From contig NZ_CP046654.1 of the NCBI RefSeq assembly GCF_009759685.1, positions 1,116,001 through 1,180,000 on the forward strand: a DNA stretch of 64,000 nt. The letters are read 5' to 3'. The stretch's first letter is position 1, and each line of letters opens with the position of its first letter. The notes beneath the pieces are model-generated. The model was not told the origin of the DNA and did not search any database. It worked only from the letters and a program-made list of their open reading frames with translations. The DNA is from Acinetobacter baumannii. Its GTDB lineage: Bacteria; Pseudomonadota; Gammaproteobacteria; Pseudomonadales; Moraxellaceae. Below, piece after piece: positions 36,497 to 46,884 of this stretch. A program made the translations under genes and the position numbers.

Positions 36497-36769
36497 TCAG
36501 GCAAAAAATTTTACCCATGTCCACACGAATAAACGGGCTATTCCTAACAGCACTGCAAAACAAGCACTTATACTGATAAAACCAATATGGCTGCTACTTG
36601 TTCCAGTTTGATAATCAAGGGGTAAAATCAGAGTAGCGACAAACACTTCAATCCCCATGACAACATAAGTCATCCACTCCCAAGGGAAGTGCAAAATACT
36701 GACCCATATTCCCATCAATAAAAATACAACCAACAACAAGGGCAACATAATTTTCAGAAAACCCAACAT
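36497..36769 (-). CDS. Small hypothetical membrane protein
   Basis: 90 residues, mostly hydrophobic, with three predicted membrane segments (about 4-28, 33-52, 62-88) and a short polar stretch DYQTGTSSSH between the last two. A strong AAGGAGA lies nine bases before ATG 36769. I do not recognise a family. It is located just upstream of the manganese riboswitch on the same strand, with only 40 bases between its stop and the riboswitch. Link to manganese is not shown. Confidence 0.7.
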   Translation of the reverse strand: MLGFLKIMLPLLLVVFLLMGIWVSILHFPWEWMTYVVMGIEVFVATLILPLDYQTGTSSSHIGFISISACFAVLLGIARLFVWTWVKFFA

Positions 36770-36875
36770 TTACTATTTCTCCTTTACGTAATAACGAGAA
36801 ATGTCTCCTCACTCTCGATAAGTCCTGCTTAATCTGTAGATTAACCTAAAATTAAGTCAAATAGACATTAAAACA

Positions 36876-36898
36876 AAACCCCGCCGAAGCGAGGTTTT
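36876..36898 (-). terminator. Terminator of aceE-aceF
   Basis: On the minus strand a GC-rich stem is closed by a TTCG tetraloop (CGC-TTCG-GCG) and followed by TTTTGTTTT. Confidence 0.8.
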
Positions 36899-36917
36899 AG
36901 TATGTTCTTTCAAAGCA

Positions 36918-38900
36918 TTAGATTAATAAAGTACGAATATCTTTAAGAAGTTTCGTAAGTTTATTTGTAAAGCGCGCTGCATCCGCACCATTAATTACAC
37001 GGTGGTCATAAGACAATGACAACGGCAACATTAAGCGTGGATCAAAGTCTTTACCATTCCATACAGGCTGCATCGTTGCAGGTGAAATACCCAAAATTGC
37101 AACTTGTGGCCAGTTAACTAGTGGCGTAAATACTGTACCGCCAATTGAGCCCAAGCTTGTGATCGTGAAGTTAGCACCTTGTAAATCTTTCGGCGTTAAT
37201 TTCTTATCACGCGCTTTTTTACTCAACTCACCTAATTCAACAGCAATTTGCTTAATTGATTTTTGGTCAGGATTACGTAGTACAGGCACGGTCAAACCAT
37301 CTGGAGTTGCAACCGCAATACCCATATGGATTTCATTACGGAGCAATACAGATTTCTGATCATCTGCTAAGTGACCCGCGAAATAAGGCTCTTCTTTCAA
37401 CAAGTGTGCTACTGCTTTTGCAATAAATGCCAAAATTGTTAGGCTCACACCTTGTTTCTTAAAGCCGTCTTTCAGCTCACCACGCCAAGCTTCTAGCTCA
37501 GTAATATCCGCAAGGTCAAACTGAGTTACTTGTGGAATGTAGTTATTTAAAGACAACTGCGGTACAGAAACTTGCTGTAAACGCGTCATTGGTTTCACTT
37601 CACCGCCACCAAAAGCAGTAAAGTCAGGTAATGACGGCAATCCAGCCGGAGCAGCAGTAGCTTGAGCCACTGGTGCAGCTTGCGGCGCAGTTAAACGGCT
37701 CTTCACATAAGCAAAGATATCTTCTTTAACAACACGGCCATGCTCACCAGAAGTTTTAACTTGTGACAAGATCACACCAAGTTCACGAGCCAGCTTACGA
37801 ACAGCAGGACCAGCATACACTTTAGCGTTTTCTGCTTCTTGCTCTTTCGTTAACTTATCAGTACCAGATGTAGGCGCCGCAGGTGCAGACTGAGTTGCAA
37901 CAGGAGCGGCTGCTTTAGGTGCTACTGCCTGTGGAGCTGGGGCTGCTTCTGCTTTTGCCGCTGGTGCAGCAGCAGGTGCTTGACCTTCAGCTTCAATTGT
38001 TGCAAGCAATACACCTTGTGAAACTTGTTGACCTGCTTGCAAGTGAATTGCTTTTACAACACCAGCAACGGTACTTGGAACTTCCACAGTTGCTTTATCT
38101 GACTCAACAACAACAAGGCTTTGGTCTACATCAACTTTATCGCCAACTTGAACCAAGATTTCAGCAACAATAGCTTTGTCTACACCCAAGTCAGGAACAT
38201 TGATATCAACTGAACCAGACTGAGCTGGAGCCGCTGCCACAGTTTCTTGCTTTGCAGCAACCGGTTCTGCTACCGCAGCTGGAGCTGGTGTAGTAGCAGG
38301 AGCTTCTGCTTGCGCATTAGATGCAGCTGCTGTTTTCACTTGAATAAGAACAACACCTTCTTTAACGGTATCGCCTTCTTTTACTTGAATACTTTCTACA
38401 GTACCAGCAACGCTACTTGGAACTTCTACAGTCGCTTTATCCGACTCTACAACCACAATACTTTGTTCAACATCGATCTGGTCACCCACTTTAACGAGGA
38501 TTTCACCAACCAATGCTTTTTCAACACCGATGTCAGGTACAGTCACTTCAACAGTTGCACTTGATGTAGCAGCAGAAGGTTGAGCTGAAGCTTGAGTTTG
38601 TTGCGCAGGTGCTGGAGCAGCTGGCTTTTCAGCCGCAGGAGCTGGTGTTGGTTCCGGAGCTGCTTGTGCCGCACCTTCTGCTTCGATCTCAATCAAAGCA
38701 ACACCTTCGGTCACATCATCACCTTGATTAATCAAGATACTTTTTACGACGCCTGCTGAAGTGCTAGGCACTTCAACAGTTGCTTTATCAGACTCAAGCA
38801 CAACGATACTGTCGTCAACTTCAACACGGTCGCCAACTTTTACTAAAATTTCAGCGACGTTTGCTTTATCTACACCAATATCAGGGGTCTTAATTTGCAT
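36918..38900 (-). CDS. aceF: Pyruvate dehydrogenase E2, dihydrolipoamide acetyltransferase with three lipoyl domains
   Basis: 660 residues. Three lipoyl domains each carry ESDKATVEVPS with the lipoylated lysine at K39, K155 and K269, and are joined by Ala/Pro-rich flexible linkers. A peripheral subunit-binding domain (about 358-402: VYAGPAVRKLARELGV) follows, then the catalytic core with LSYDHRVINGADAAR (catalytic His/Asp) near the C-terminus. The core transfers acetyl groups from lipoate to CoA. It follows aceE by two bases in the same operon. The lipoyl repeats are also visible as three similar DNA segments at about 38040-38190, 38390-38550 and 38740-38890. Confidence 0.96.
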   Translation of the reverse strand: MQIKTPDIGVDKANVAEILVKVGDRVEVDDSIVVLESDKATVEVPSTSAGVVKSILINQGDDVTEGVALIEIEAEGAAQAAPEPTPAPAAEKPAAPAPAQQTQASAQPSAATSSATVEVTVPDIGVEKALVGEILVKVGDQIDVEQSIVVVESDKATVEVPSSVAGTVESIQVKEGDTVKEGVVLIQVKTAAASNAQAEAPATTPAPAAVAEPVAAKQETVAAAPAQSGSVDINVPDLGVDKAIVAEILVQVGDKVDVDQSLVVVESDKATVEVPSTVAGVVKAIHLQAGQQVSQGVLLATIEAEGQAPAAAPAAKAEAAPAPQAVAPKAAAPVATQSAPAAPTSGTDKLTKEQEAENAKVYAGPAVRKLARELGVILSQVKTSGEHGRVVKEDIFAYVKSRLTAPQAAPVAQATAAPAGLPSLPDFTAFGGGEVKPMTRLQQVSVPQLSLNNYIPQVTQFDLADITELEAWRGELKDGFKKQGVSLTILAFIAKAVAHLLKEEPYFAGHLADDQKSVLLRNEIHMGIAVATPDGLTVPVLRNPDQKSIKQIAVELGELSKKARDKKLTPKDLQGANFTITSLGSIGGTVFTPLVNWPQVAILGISPATMQPVWNGKDFDPRLMLPLSLSYDHRVINGADAARFTNKLTKLLKDIRTLLI

Positions 38901-38902
38901 GC

Positions 38903-41620
38903 TTAGTTCCCCTCACCTGTTTGCGTTTCATTGTATTCAGCAACTGGCTGAACTTCCGGATGTGCTTGCGGCGCCCATGCAACCGGACGGTCAGTATCTA
39001 GCTCAAAGTTAGAAATTGCGTCTTTCACTAAACGTGCGTCTACTTCACCTTCGTCAGCTAATTTTTTCAAGGTAGCAACAACGATGTGTGCAGCATCAAC
39101 ACCAAAGAAACTACGTAAGTTCGCACGTGTATCTGAACGGCCGTAACCATCTGTACCCAATGCAACAAATGGGCGACCATCTGGAAGATAAGCACGGATT
39201 TGCTCACTGTAAGCACGCATATGGTCGGTAGCAGAAACTACGATACCTTCCGTACCACGTAATTGTTTAGATACCCAAGATTCTTTAACTTCTTCAGCAA
39301 GCGGGTGTAGGCGGTTGTATTCTTCACATGCCATACCATCACGTGCCAATTCATTGAAGCTTGTTACACTCCAAACGTTTGAATGGATTTGGTATTCATC
39401 ACGTAAGATTTTCGCAGCTTTAATCACTTCACGAAGAATTACACCTGAACCAAGTAACTGAACAGTTGCTTTTTCATCTTTCTCGAATAAATACATACCA
39501 CGTTTAATGCCTTCTTCAACGCCTTCTGGCATTGCAGGATGCTCGTAGTTTTCATTCATTACAGTTAAGTAATAGAACACACGTTCTTGGTTCACATACA
39601 TACGTTGTAAACCGTCATGTACGATGACAGCTAACTCATAACCAAAACATGGGTCATAAGATACGCAGTTTGGAATCGTATTCGCCAAGATGTGAGAATG
39701 ACCGTCTTGGTGCTGTAAGCCTTCACCGTTCAATGTTGTACGACCCGCAGTCGCACCTAACAAGAAACCTTGAGCTTGTGCGTCACCCGCAGCCCATGCA
39801 ATATCACCAATACGTTGGAAACCAAACATTGAGTAGTACATGTACATTGGAATCATTGGCAAGTTATTGGTTGAATAACTTGTCGCTAACGCAGCCCATG
39901 CACTCATCGCACCTGCTTCGTTAATCCCTTCTTGTAACATGTGACCGTCTTTTGCTTCACGGTAATGCATTAACTGTTCTTGGTCTTCCGGTGTATATTT
40001 TTGACCATGAGCGGCATAAATACCAAGCTGACGGAACATACCTTCTAAACCAAAAGTACGTGCTTCATCTGGAACGATTGGCACTACGCGGTCTTTAATT
40101 GCTTTTTCTTTAAGTAAAGCAGCAATTAAACGAACCATCACCATAGTGGTTGATTGCTCTTTGCCACCCGAACCTTTCAACACTGCATCAAATACAGATA
40201 AATCAGGAATCGCTAAAGATTCACTCTCACGACGACGTGCAGGTAAGTAACCACCTAACGCTTCACGACGCGCTTTCATATATTTCATTTCTGGAGAGTT
40301 TTCACTTGGGCGATAGAATGGAAGCTCTTCTAATTGCTCATCTGTGAATGGAAGATTGAAACGGTCACGTACATATCTTAAAGAGTCAATTTGCATCTTT
40401 TTGATTTGGTGAGTTTTGTTCACCGCTTCAATTTCTTCAGATAAACCGTAACCTTTAATGGTTTTCGCCAAGATTACTGTTGGTTGACCTTTTGCCTTCA
40501 TCGCTTCTGCATATGCAGCAAAAACCTTGTAAGGGTCATGACCACCACGGTTAAGATTATCGATATCTTCATCGCTTAAATCTTTTACAAGTTCCGCAGC
40601 TTCAGGGTATTTACCAAAGAATTTTTCGCGTGTATATGCGCCGCCTTTTACTTGATAACGCTGATAGTCACCATCAACAGCTTCTTCCATACGTGCTTTT
40701 AATGCGCCGCTTGTGTCTTTAGCTAGTAATGGATCCCAATGACGACCCCATACTACTTTAATGACACGCCAGCCTGCGCCACGGAAGATTGATTCAAGTT
40801 CTTGAATAATTTTACCGTTACCACGTACAGGACCATCTAGACGCTGTAAGTTACAGTTAACTACCCAAATTAAGTTATCAAGCTTCTCACGACCAGCAAG
40901 TGAGATCGCGCCTAAGCTTTCTGGCTCATCCATCTCGCCATCACCGAGATATGCCCAAACTTTACGATCTTCTTCTTTGATCAAGCCACGGTTCATCAAA
41001 TATTTTTGAATGTGCGCTTGATAAATCGACATGATTGGACCAAGACCCATTGATACAGTTGGGAATTGCCAATAGTCTGGCATTAAATATGGATGTGGAT
41101 AGCTTGGTAAACCGTTACCGCCAACTTCACGGCGGAAATTACTTAACTGTTCTTCAGTTAAACGTCCTTCAAGGAATGAACGTGCATAAATACCAGGAGC
41201 ACAGTGTCCTTGATAATAAATCATATCTCCGCCAAAGTTATCACTGTTAGCGCGGAAGAAATGGTTAAAACCTACGTCATATAATGTTGCACTTGATGCG
41301 AAGCTCGCCAAGTGACCACCTAAATCATCACCTGTTTTATTCGCGCGAAGTACCATTGCTAAGGCATTCCAACGAATCAATGCACGAATACGGCGTTCCA
41401 TATCTTGGTCGCCTGGCATTGCAGGTTGCTCTTCAACAGAAATTGTATTTAAGTAAGGTGTATTGAGACGTTGAATTGGAACATGCTTAGCAATTGCTTG
41501 TTGGTAAAGTTTTTCCAACAAGAATGCCGCTCGCTCAGTTCCCATGTGTTGTAAAACTGAATCGAATGCATCTTGCCATTCTTGGGTTTCTTGTGCGTCG
41601 GAGTCACCGTAAAACGCCAT
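38903..41620 (-). CDS. aceE: Pyruvate dehydrogenase E1 component (homodimeric)
   Basis: 905 residues, the length of the single-chain E1 found in gammaproteobacteria. The N-terminus (DAQETQEWQDAFDSVLQH) is typical. The thiamine diphosphate motif begins GDGEMDEPESLGAISLAG (about 231-248) and includes NCNLQRLDGPVRGN. The enzyme decarboxylates pyruvate and passes the acetyl group to lipoyl lysines of AceF. It is the first gene of aceEF; no pdhR regulator or lpd gene lies next to it. An eight-base G tract lies 83-91 bases upstream of its start. Confidence 0.97.
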   Translation of the reverse strand: MAFYGDSDAQETQEWQDAFDSVLQHMGTERAAFLLEKLYQQAIAKHVPIQRLNTPYLNTISVEEQPAMPGDQDMERRIRALIRWNALAMVLRANKTGDDLGGHLASFASSATLYDVGFNHFFRANSDNFGGDMIYYQGHCAPGIYARSFLEGRLTEEQLSNFRREVGGNGLPSYPHPYLMPDYWQFPTVSMGLGPIMSIYQAHIQKYLMNRGLIKEEDRKVWAYLGDGEMDEPESLGAISLAGREKLDNLIWVVNCNLQRLDGPVRGNGKIIQELESIFRGAGWRVIKVVWGRHWDPLLAKDTSGALKARMEEAVDGDYQRYQVKGGAYTREKFFGKYPEAAELVKDLSDEDIDNLNRGGHDPYKVFAAYAEAMKAKGQPTVILAKTIKGYGLSEEIEAVNKTHQIKKMQIDSLRYVRDRFNLPFTDEQLEELPFYRPSENSPEMKYMKARREALGGYLPARRRESESLAIPDLSVFDAVLKGSGGKEQSTTMVMVRLIAALLKEKAIKDRVVPIVPDEARTFGLEGMFRQLGIYAAHGQKYTPEDQEQLMHYREAKDGHMLQEGINEAGAMSAWAALATSYSTNNLPMIPMYMYYSMFGFQRIGDIAWAAGDAQAQGFLLGATAGRTTLNGEGLQHQDGHSHILANTIPNCVSYDPCFGYELAVIVHDGLQRMYVNQERVFYYLTVMNENYEHPAMPEGVEEGIKRGMYLFEKDEKATVQLLGSGVILREVIKAAKILRDEYQIHSNVWSVTSFNELARDGMACEEYNRLHPLAEEVKESWVSKQLRGTEGIVVSATDHMRAYSEQIRAYLPDGRPFVALGTDGYGRSDTRANLRSFFGVDAAHIVVATLKKLADEGEVDARLVKDAISNFELDTDRPVAWAPQAHPEVQPVAEYNETQTGEGN

Positions 41621-41870
41621 AATTCACCTGTTCCTTGTTCTCTAATCTACTTTGTATTTTTACCACGTTTTACCCCTTTCAAGTTATTGCCACGGGTGAA
41701 TGTGGGGGGGGCCTATTATTTTCTGAATGAATAGTCATTGACCGAGCAGTAAACAAAATAACAAAAAAACGCCAATAAAGGCGTTTTTTTATACAATCAT
41801 TACGTTAAAAAAGGTTTAAGTTAATTTCAAATTCATAAATTTAATAACCTTGACCTTTGAGGCAATGCAA
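41621..41870. other. Intergenic region upstream of aceE with M23-gene terminator
   Basis: Holds the homopolymer G8 at 41704-41711 and a terminator stem AACGCC/GGCGTT with a minus-strand T run at about 41763-41785, which ends transcription of the M23 peptidase gene. Confidence 0.7.
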
Positions 41871-42563
41871 TTAAGGCAACATTGCCAAGTAAGTTGATGG
41901 ATTCTTACGTTGACCATCTTTAACTACTTCGTAATGTAAATGTGGACCAGTACAACGACCTGTACAACCAACATTAGCAATATGGTCACCAGCAGAAACC
42001 TGATCACCTACTCGAACCATTAAGCGTGAAGCATGCGCGTAACGTGTTAAATAACCATTACCATGGTTAATTTCAACATATTGGCCATAACCTGTGCCCC
42101 AGCCTGATTTAGTCACAATACCCGGGCCAGTCGCATAGATTGGCGTACCACTTGGTGCAGCCATATCTAAACCACCATGATGCTCTGCACGACCACCCAT
42201 GGTACGACCACCAAAGTTAGAAGAAACACGTACTGTATCAGGAAGAGGATGAGAAACTAACCAAGAATAAGGATTTGAAGAAGAGGTTTTAAATGAGTTT
42301 TTAGCTGTCGTAGTGCCGTATTTCTTTGCCAGTGAATCATTGTTGAGTTCAACTGTTTTCTCACGTAAAGTCACTGAAACTTTTGCACTCGCCGGAAGAT
42401 CTAAATCATCAGGATGAGTATATGAGCCTTGAGATAGTGTTTTTGATAACTGTTCCAATCGATCTGAATCAGTAGATTGGTTAATATTTTGATAATCTGC
42501 AAAAGCAACCGATGCTGCCGAAGCGGCAAGTGAAAACGCTAATAAAATACGACGCGTGTGCAT
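41871..42563 (-). CDS. Secreted M23-family (LytM-type) peptidase
   Basis: 230 residues. A signal peptide (MHTRRILLAFSLAASAASVAFA) is followed by a linker of about 80 residues and the M23/LytM domain (about 125-225). Zinc ligands are visible: H and D in EHHGGLDMAAPSG and the HxH of TGPHLHYEV. Also typical are GYGQYVEINHGNGYLTRYAH and VGDQVSAGDHIANVG. Such proteins cut peptide cross-links in peptidoglycan or, when degenerate, activate amidases; here the ligands appear intact. It lies beside the division and lipid A genes. Monocistronic with its own terminator. Confidence 0.88.
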   Translation of the reverse strand: MHTRRILLAFSLAASAASVAFADYQNINQSTDSDRLEQLSKTLSQGSYTHPDDLDLPASAKVSVTLREKTVELNNDSLAKKYGTTTAKNSFKTSSSNPYSWLVSHPLPDTVRVSSNFGGRTMGGRAEHHGGLDMAAPSGTPIYATGPGIVTKSGWGTGYGQYVEINHGNGYLTRYAHASRLMVRVGDQVSAGDHIANVGCTGRCTGPHLHYEVVKDGQRKNPSTYLAMLP

Positions 42564-42670
42564 AAAAACCTCTTGAAACTGTTCTTACTCAAGTTCCTTA
42601 TGATCTCTTCCTTGATATCGGTTGAAATGAACGCTTAAGATTAGGACAAGAAACCATTTGAGAATGATCA

Positions 42671-43111
42671 ATGTCTAAACCCGATAACGTTTTTCAACAA
42701 ACCGGAAAACACATAAAAACAGGAAACCTTACGTTTCTAACAACGCAAGTCGCGCAATGGCAAAGACTTACGAAAATAATCCAACCCTTATTGCCCCAAC
42801 CGGAACAATGGCAAGTCGTGTGTTATCAAAATGGCTCTTTAATTATTACTGGTGAAAATCAGGCAATGATTAGTCAACTCAGCTATTTACAGAGCCAATA
42901 TGTATCTAAATTATCTCAACTTGAAGGATTAAAAGACTTACAAAGAATTCAAGTTCGCTTAAGAAATAAAACTATTCCTGTAACGACCTCATCTGAGCCT
43001 TCTAAATCCATCCCCCCGGAAACACAAGAAATGTTACGTAGTGCCGCCGACTTCGTGAGCGACCCTAAGCTTAGCCAAGCTTTACTACGTTTGGCAAGCA
43101 ATAAAAAATGA
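42671..43111 (+). CDS. dciA: DciA (DUF721), replicative helicase loader/operator
   Basis: 146 residues. The DUF721 domain (about 15-100) reads LTFLTTQVAQWQRLTKIIQPLLP, then GSLIITGENQAMISQLSYLQSQYVSKL and IQVRLRN. DciA is the ancestral partner of the replicative helicase DnaB in bacteria that lack the phage-derived DnaC. A gene for it beside lpxC or secA is common in gammaproteobacteria such as Pseudomonas. The C-terminal third is low-complexity and probably disordered. It is divergent from the M23 gene and convergent with lpxC. Confidence 0.85.
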   Translation: MSKPDNVFQQTGKHIKTGNLTFLTTQVAQWQRLTKIIQPLLPQPEQWQVVCYQNGSLIITGENQAMISQLSYLQSQYVSKLSQLEGLKDLQRIQVRLRNKTIPVTTSSEPSKSIPPETQEMLRSAADFVSDPKLSQALLRLASNKK

Positions 43112-43208
43112 TGAGCTTTCTATTTCTTAATTAGAATCGTTCTTAATATGTGATAAAAATCACACTTACTAATGTTACATTATAACATAGCCAAATAAAG
43201 ACAATGAC

Positions 43209-44111
43209 TTATGTCACACTCACGTATGGAATTGGACAGTCTTTCTCGTCATTAAATGTTACAATTTCATAATTACTCGGATCGCTTTGAACATTGCGTA
43301 ATAGCTGATTATTTAAGGCATGTCCTGATTTATAGCCATCAAACTTGGCAATAATTTGATGACCAAGTAAATACAAATCACCAACTGCATCTAAAATTTT
43401 GTGACGAACAAACTCATCGGCAAATCGTAAACCTTCTTCGTTCACAACACCCGTATCATCTACGCCAATTGCATTATCTAGACTTGCTCCTAAAGCTAAA
43501 TTATTTGCTTTAAGGTAATCCAAGTCTTTCATAAAACCAAAAGTTCGTGCCTCACTGACTTCATACACAAACGTTTCAGTAGAAAAATCGATAGTTGCAG
43601 ACTGATATTCTTTGGCAAATGCAGGATGATCAAAATCAATCGTAAAGTTAAGCTGAAAGCCATTATGCGGGCTGAATATTGCTTTTTTATCATCAATTAA
43701 AGCCTCAACTGGCTTTAATATTTTTATAAATTTCTTAGGAGCATCTTGTTCACGCAGGCCACCTTGCATGAGCAAATAAATAAATGGACCAGCACTACCA
43801 TCCATAATTGGAACTTCAGAAGCAGACACTTCCACAATTAAGTTATCGATTCCTAAACCTGCAATCGCACTCATCACATGTTCGATTGTCCCGACTTTAA
43901 TATCGCCAGTGACAAGATTTGAACACATAAATGCTTCTTGAATCAGCAATGCATTAGCAGGAATATCGACAGGTGGATCCAAATCGATACGGCGAAATAC
44001 AATACCTCCATCCACGGTATGTGGAATGAAATTGATCATCACTTTTTGACCGCTATGAAGACCTATTCCACTCGCTTTTACCACACGATTGAGAGTACGC
44101 TGTTTCACCAT
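43209..44111 (-). CDS. lpxC: UDP-3-O-acyl-N-acetylglucosamine deacetylase
   Basis: 300 residues. Zinc ligands are H78 ([10 protein letters not shown]) and the His/Asp of the downstream [18 protein letters not shown] region. The general acid-base region [18 protein letters not shown] is intact. LpxC does the first committed step of lipid A synthesis. In A. baumannii, loss of lpxA, lpxC or lpxD abolishes lipooligosaccharide and gives colistin resistance, so the intact frame here is informative. A terminator separates it from ftsZ, so it is a separate transcription unit. Confidence 0.97.
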   Translation of the reverse strand: MVKQRTLNRVVKASGIGLHSGQKVMINFIPHTVDGGIVFRRIDLDPPVDIPANALLIQEAFMCSNLVTGDIKVGTIEHVMSAIAGLGIDNLIVEVSASEVPIMDGSAGPFIYLLMQGGLREQDAPKKFIKILKPVEALIDDKKAIFSPHNGFQLNFTIDFDHPAFAKEYQSATIDFSTETFVYEVSEARTFGFMKDLDYLKANNLALGASLDNAIGVDDTGVVNEEGLRFADEFVRHKILDAVGDLYLLGHQIIAKFDGYKSGHALNNQLLRNVQSDPSNYEIVTFNDEKDCPIPYVSVT

Positions 44112-44171
44112 GCTTTGTAACTTCTTTTTTAAAACCGCTATACGTTAGCATATTTAGTCATTGATCAAAAA

Positions 44172-44204
44172 TAAAAAAAGGCAGTGTTTATACACTGCCT
44201 TTCA
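44172..44204 (-). terminator. Terminator of ftsZ
   Basis: Stem GGCAGTGT/ACACTGCC with a T7 run on the minus strand, between ftsZ and lpxC. Confidence 0.85.
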
Positions 44205-44221
44205 ATAGATTGTACGCTAAA

Positions 44222-45397
44222 TTACTTACGTTGCTGATTTTTCAAGTAATCTTGAATACTCATTGGCGAAGAACGCGGTGTTGAACTTGGCGCATTATTC
44301 ACGTCATTTTCAGCATTTTGGCGTTTATTAATTGCAGGAACGTCATCTTCATCTACAGATTGTGCAGATTGAGTTGATGTATGGCTAACTGTATTACGCT
44401 TTCTTGGCTCTGCATCAGCTGCATTACGTGTTAAACCAGTTGCAATCACAGTTACGCGTAATTCATCACGTGCATCTGGGTCAAATACTGTACCGTAGAA
44501 GATTTCACCTTCATCGAGGTCAACAATCTGGTTAACAACGTCAGTAATGATTTCTGTTTCACGCAATGTGATGTCATCGCCACCAGTAATGTTAATTAAC
44601 ACGCCTTTCGCATTAATAATGTTTACATTATCAAGCAATGGGCTACGGATAGCTTGTTCAGCTGCTTGACGCGCACGGTCTTCACCACGGCCCAAACCAG
44701 CACCCATCATTGCGTAACCACGAGTACTCATTGCAGTTTTCAAGTCCGCGAAGTCAAGGTTAATATGACCACGGTTAACTACAAGGTCAAAAATACTGCG
44801 TACAGCGTTTAACAATACGTCATCTGCCTTTTTATAGGCATCTTTCATTGAAATATCACCATAAACGCTTAATAAACGTTGGTTAGGAATAATAATCAAT
44901 GAATCAACATGAGCTTCCAGCGCTTCAATACCACGCTCAGCAGACTTTTGACGACGACGGCCTTCAAAGTTAAATGGAGTTGTTACAACACCAACAGTCA
45001 AAATCCCCATTTCTTTAGCAACTTCGGCAACAACCGGAGCTGCACCAGTACCTGTACCACCACCCATACCAGCGGTTACAAACACCATGTCAGTCCCTTC
45101 AAGGTGCTGACGAATAATTTCACGGCTTTCTTCTGCTGCTACCTGGCCTACTTCAGGGTTAGCACCTGCACCTAGACCACGTGTACTTTGCTCACCTAAC
45201 TGAATTTTGAAAGGGGCATTCATACAGTCAAGTGCTTGTTTATCTGTATTAGCACAAACGAATTTAACACCCTGAATATCAGACTGTACCATGTGCTGAA
45301 CGGCATTACCGCCACCGCCACCTACACCAAATACAGTGAAACGGGCTTGACCGTTGCCATCGTTTAGTTCATCTTCTATAAATTCAAATGAGGCCAT
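44222..45397 (-). CDS. ftsZ: Cell division GTPase FtsZ
   Basis: 391 residues. The tubulin signature GGGTGTG is at 112-118. Also typical are [12 protein letters not shown] near 25-36, the T7 loop [11 protein letters not shown] near 207, a variable linker rich in S, N and R from about 325, and the C-terminal peptide [12 protein letters not shown] that binds FtsA and ZipA. FtsZ polymerises into the division ring. A 164-base gap before it (45398-45561) leaves room for its own promoter. Confidence 0.98.
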   Translation of the reverse strand: MASFEFIEDELNDGNGQARFTVFGVGGGGGNAVQHMVQSDIQGVKFVCANTDKQALDCMNAPFKIQLGEQSTRGLGAGANPEVGQVAAEESREIIRQHLEGTDMVFVTAGMGGGTGTGAAPVVAEVAKEMGILTVGVVTTPFNFEGRRRQKSAERGIEALEAHVDSLIIIPNQRLLSVYGDISMKDAYKKADDVLLNAVRSIFDLVVNRGHINLDFADLKTAMSTRGYAMMGAGLGRGEDRARQAAEQAIRSPLLDNVNIINAKGVLINITGGDDITLRETEIITDVVNQIVDLDEGEIFYGTVFDPDARDELRVTVIATGLTRNAADAEPRKRNTVSHTSTQSAQSVDEDDVPAINKRQNAENDVNNAPSSTPRSSPMSIQDYLKNQQRK

Positions 45398-45561
45398 GAC
45401 CTTTAGGGTTCCTAATACATTATGGCAGTCACTTCAGCCCGTATACTGCCTTGATTTTCAAAAATAACTAATTTTAAGAATGCTGTGCAATACCAACCTT
45501 GTCAAGTACAGTGGTTTTCTCTTACAACTTCCTAACAATTCTACCAATAAATACATACATC

Positions 45562-46824
45562 CTAAAAAATGGCTTTAAGTTTGCTATTAAAAGCATTCCA
45601 GCCATTCACCATTCGTTCCCATACCGAACGGTCATTTCCCTCTTCAGGCTCCTCAACAGCTTCTTGTAATTCACTTTGGCTAAACATAAGTAAACCAGCT
45701 GCTGTTGCATACATTGAGCGGCGTAATGCAGCTTGATGCTGATCATCAGCATACACCTGTAATGGCGGATTACCTAGATGGGCAGACACACCTAACATAC
45801 GACGCGCCAAACTTACCATACCTTCAATCTGGCAAGCATCACCAGTCAATACAACACCATGATATAGACCATGGATTGCACCGCTTTGTTCGAGTTCTTC
45901 GCGAATCTGGCTGAAAATCTCTTCATAACGAGCAATAATAATTTCCGCTAACTCAATTCGGCTAATCGTTTGCGGACCATCAATACCCTGTACTTGAATC
46001 ATATGGTCAGGCTTAACAGCACTTAGATCAACGCAGCCATGCAGAATCTTAATACGTTCAGCTTCTTCAGTGGTTGTTTGTAACACGGCAGCAATATCAC
46101 GTGTCACATGCTCACCACCACGCTGTAAGGTGCGTGCTAAAGCCAAACGGCCATCTAAATAAACTGCCAGATTGGTAATACCTGCACCAATATCGACAAG
46201 ACAGACACCATATTCTTTTTCATCTTTAAGCAAACTTGCCTCAGCCGTAGCCAAGCAAGAAACCACCATTTTCTCAACTCCAATGTTCGCGCCTTTCATG
46301 GCACGATCAAGGTTTTGCATAGTGGCAATCGGCATCATCATAAGCTGATAATGACCAGTCATGCTGTGAGCGGTCATATTGATTGGGTTTTGAACCCATT
46401 CAGATGAGTCGCCTAATTCAAATCCTAATGGGACTGCACTCGCTAGATAATAGTCAGAAGTCACATGGCTTGCTTTTGCCAACTCTAATGCACGTACAAC
46501 TTCATTGGTTGTAATCACATGTGCCGGGTTAGCAACAGGTGTGCGTCCAGAAGCATAGAAACTTTGTAGCTCGGTACTCGGAATAGATACCCACGCACTA
46601 TGAATGCGACATTCGGCCATATTTTCCGCTTCAGCAACAGCGTTTTTAATCGCAGCAATGACTTTATCGAGACTTACAATTTTTCCTTTGTTCATGCCTC
46701 GATTGCGAGCAGTTGCCATACCGATAACCTGAATGTTATCCGGCGCATGAATTTTTCCAATCAAAACTGAAACTTTATGCGTCCCAATGTCAATCGCAAC
46801 AACTGAGGGAACAGCTTCACTCAT
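45562..46824 (-). CDS. ftsA: Cell division protein FtsA
   Basis: 420 residues from ATG 46824; a GTG one codon upstream is possible. Actin-like fold: phosphate 1 AIDIGTHKVSVLIG, phosphate 2 VDIGAGITNLAVY and the adenosine motif VVLTGDACQIEGM. The C-terminal amphipathic membrane-targeting helix (WERMVNGWNAFNSKLKAIF) anchors the Z ring to the membrane. It follows ftsQ by about 60 bases. Confidence 0.97.
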   Translation of the reverse strand: MSEAVPSVVAIDIGTHKVSVLIGKIHAPDNIQVIGMATARNRGMNKGKIVSLDKVIAAIKNAVAEAENMAECRIHSAWVSIPSTELQSFYASGRTPVANPAHVITTNEVVRALELAKASHVTSDYYLASAVPLGFELGDSSEWVQNPINMTAHSMTGHYQLMMMPIATMQNLDRAMKGANIGVEKMVVSCLATAEASLLKDEKEYGVCLVDIGAGITNLAVYLDGRLALARTLQRGGEHVTRDIAAVLQTTTEEAERIKILHGCVDLSAVKPDHMIQVQGIDGPQTISRIELAEIIIARYEEIFSQIREELEQSGAIHGLYHGVVLTGDACQIEGMVSLARRMLGVSAHLGNPPLQVYADDQHQAALRRSMYATAAGLLMFSQSELQEAVEEPEEGNDRSVWERMVNGWNAFNSKLKAIF

Positions 46825-46884
46825 CACTCATACCATTTCTTTGTTGTCTAATACCAGGCAAATTGCCTATTTTAAAGCCACGTA

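Noticed and set aside
38040..38890. Three similar DNA blocks of about 150 bases that look like a repeat array
   Set aside because: They encode the three lipoyl domains of AceF; protein-level duplication, not a mobile or CRISPR repeat.
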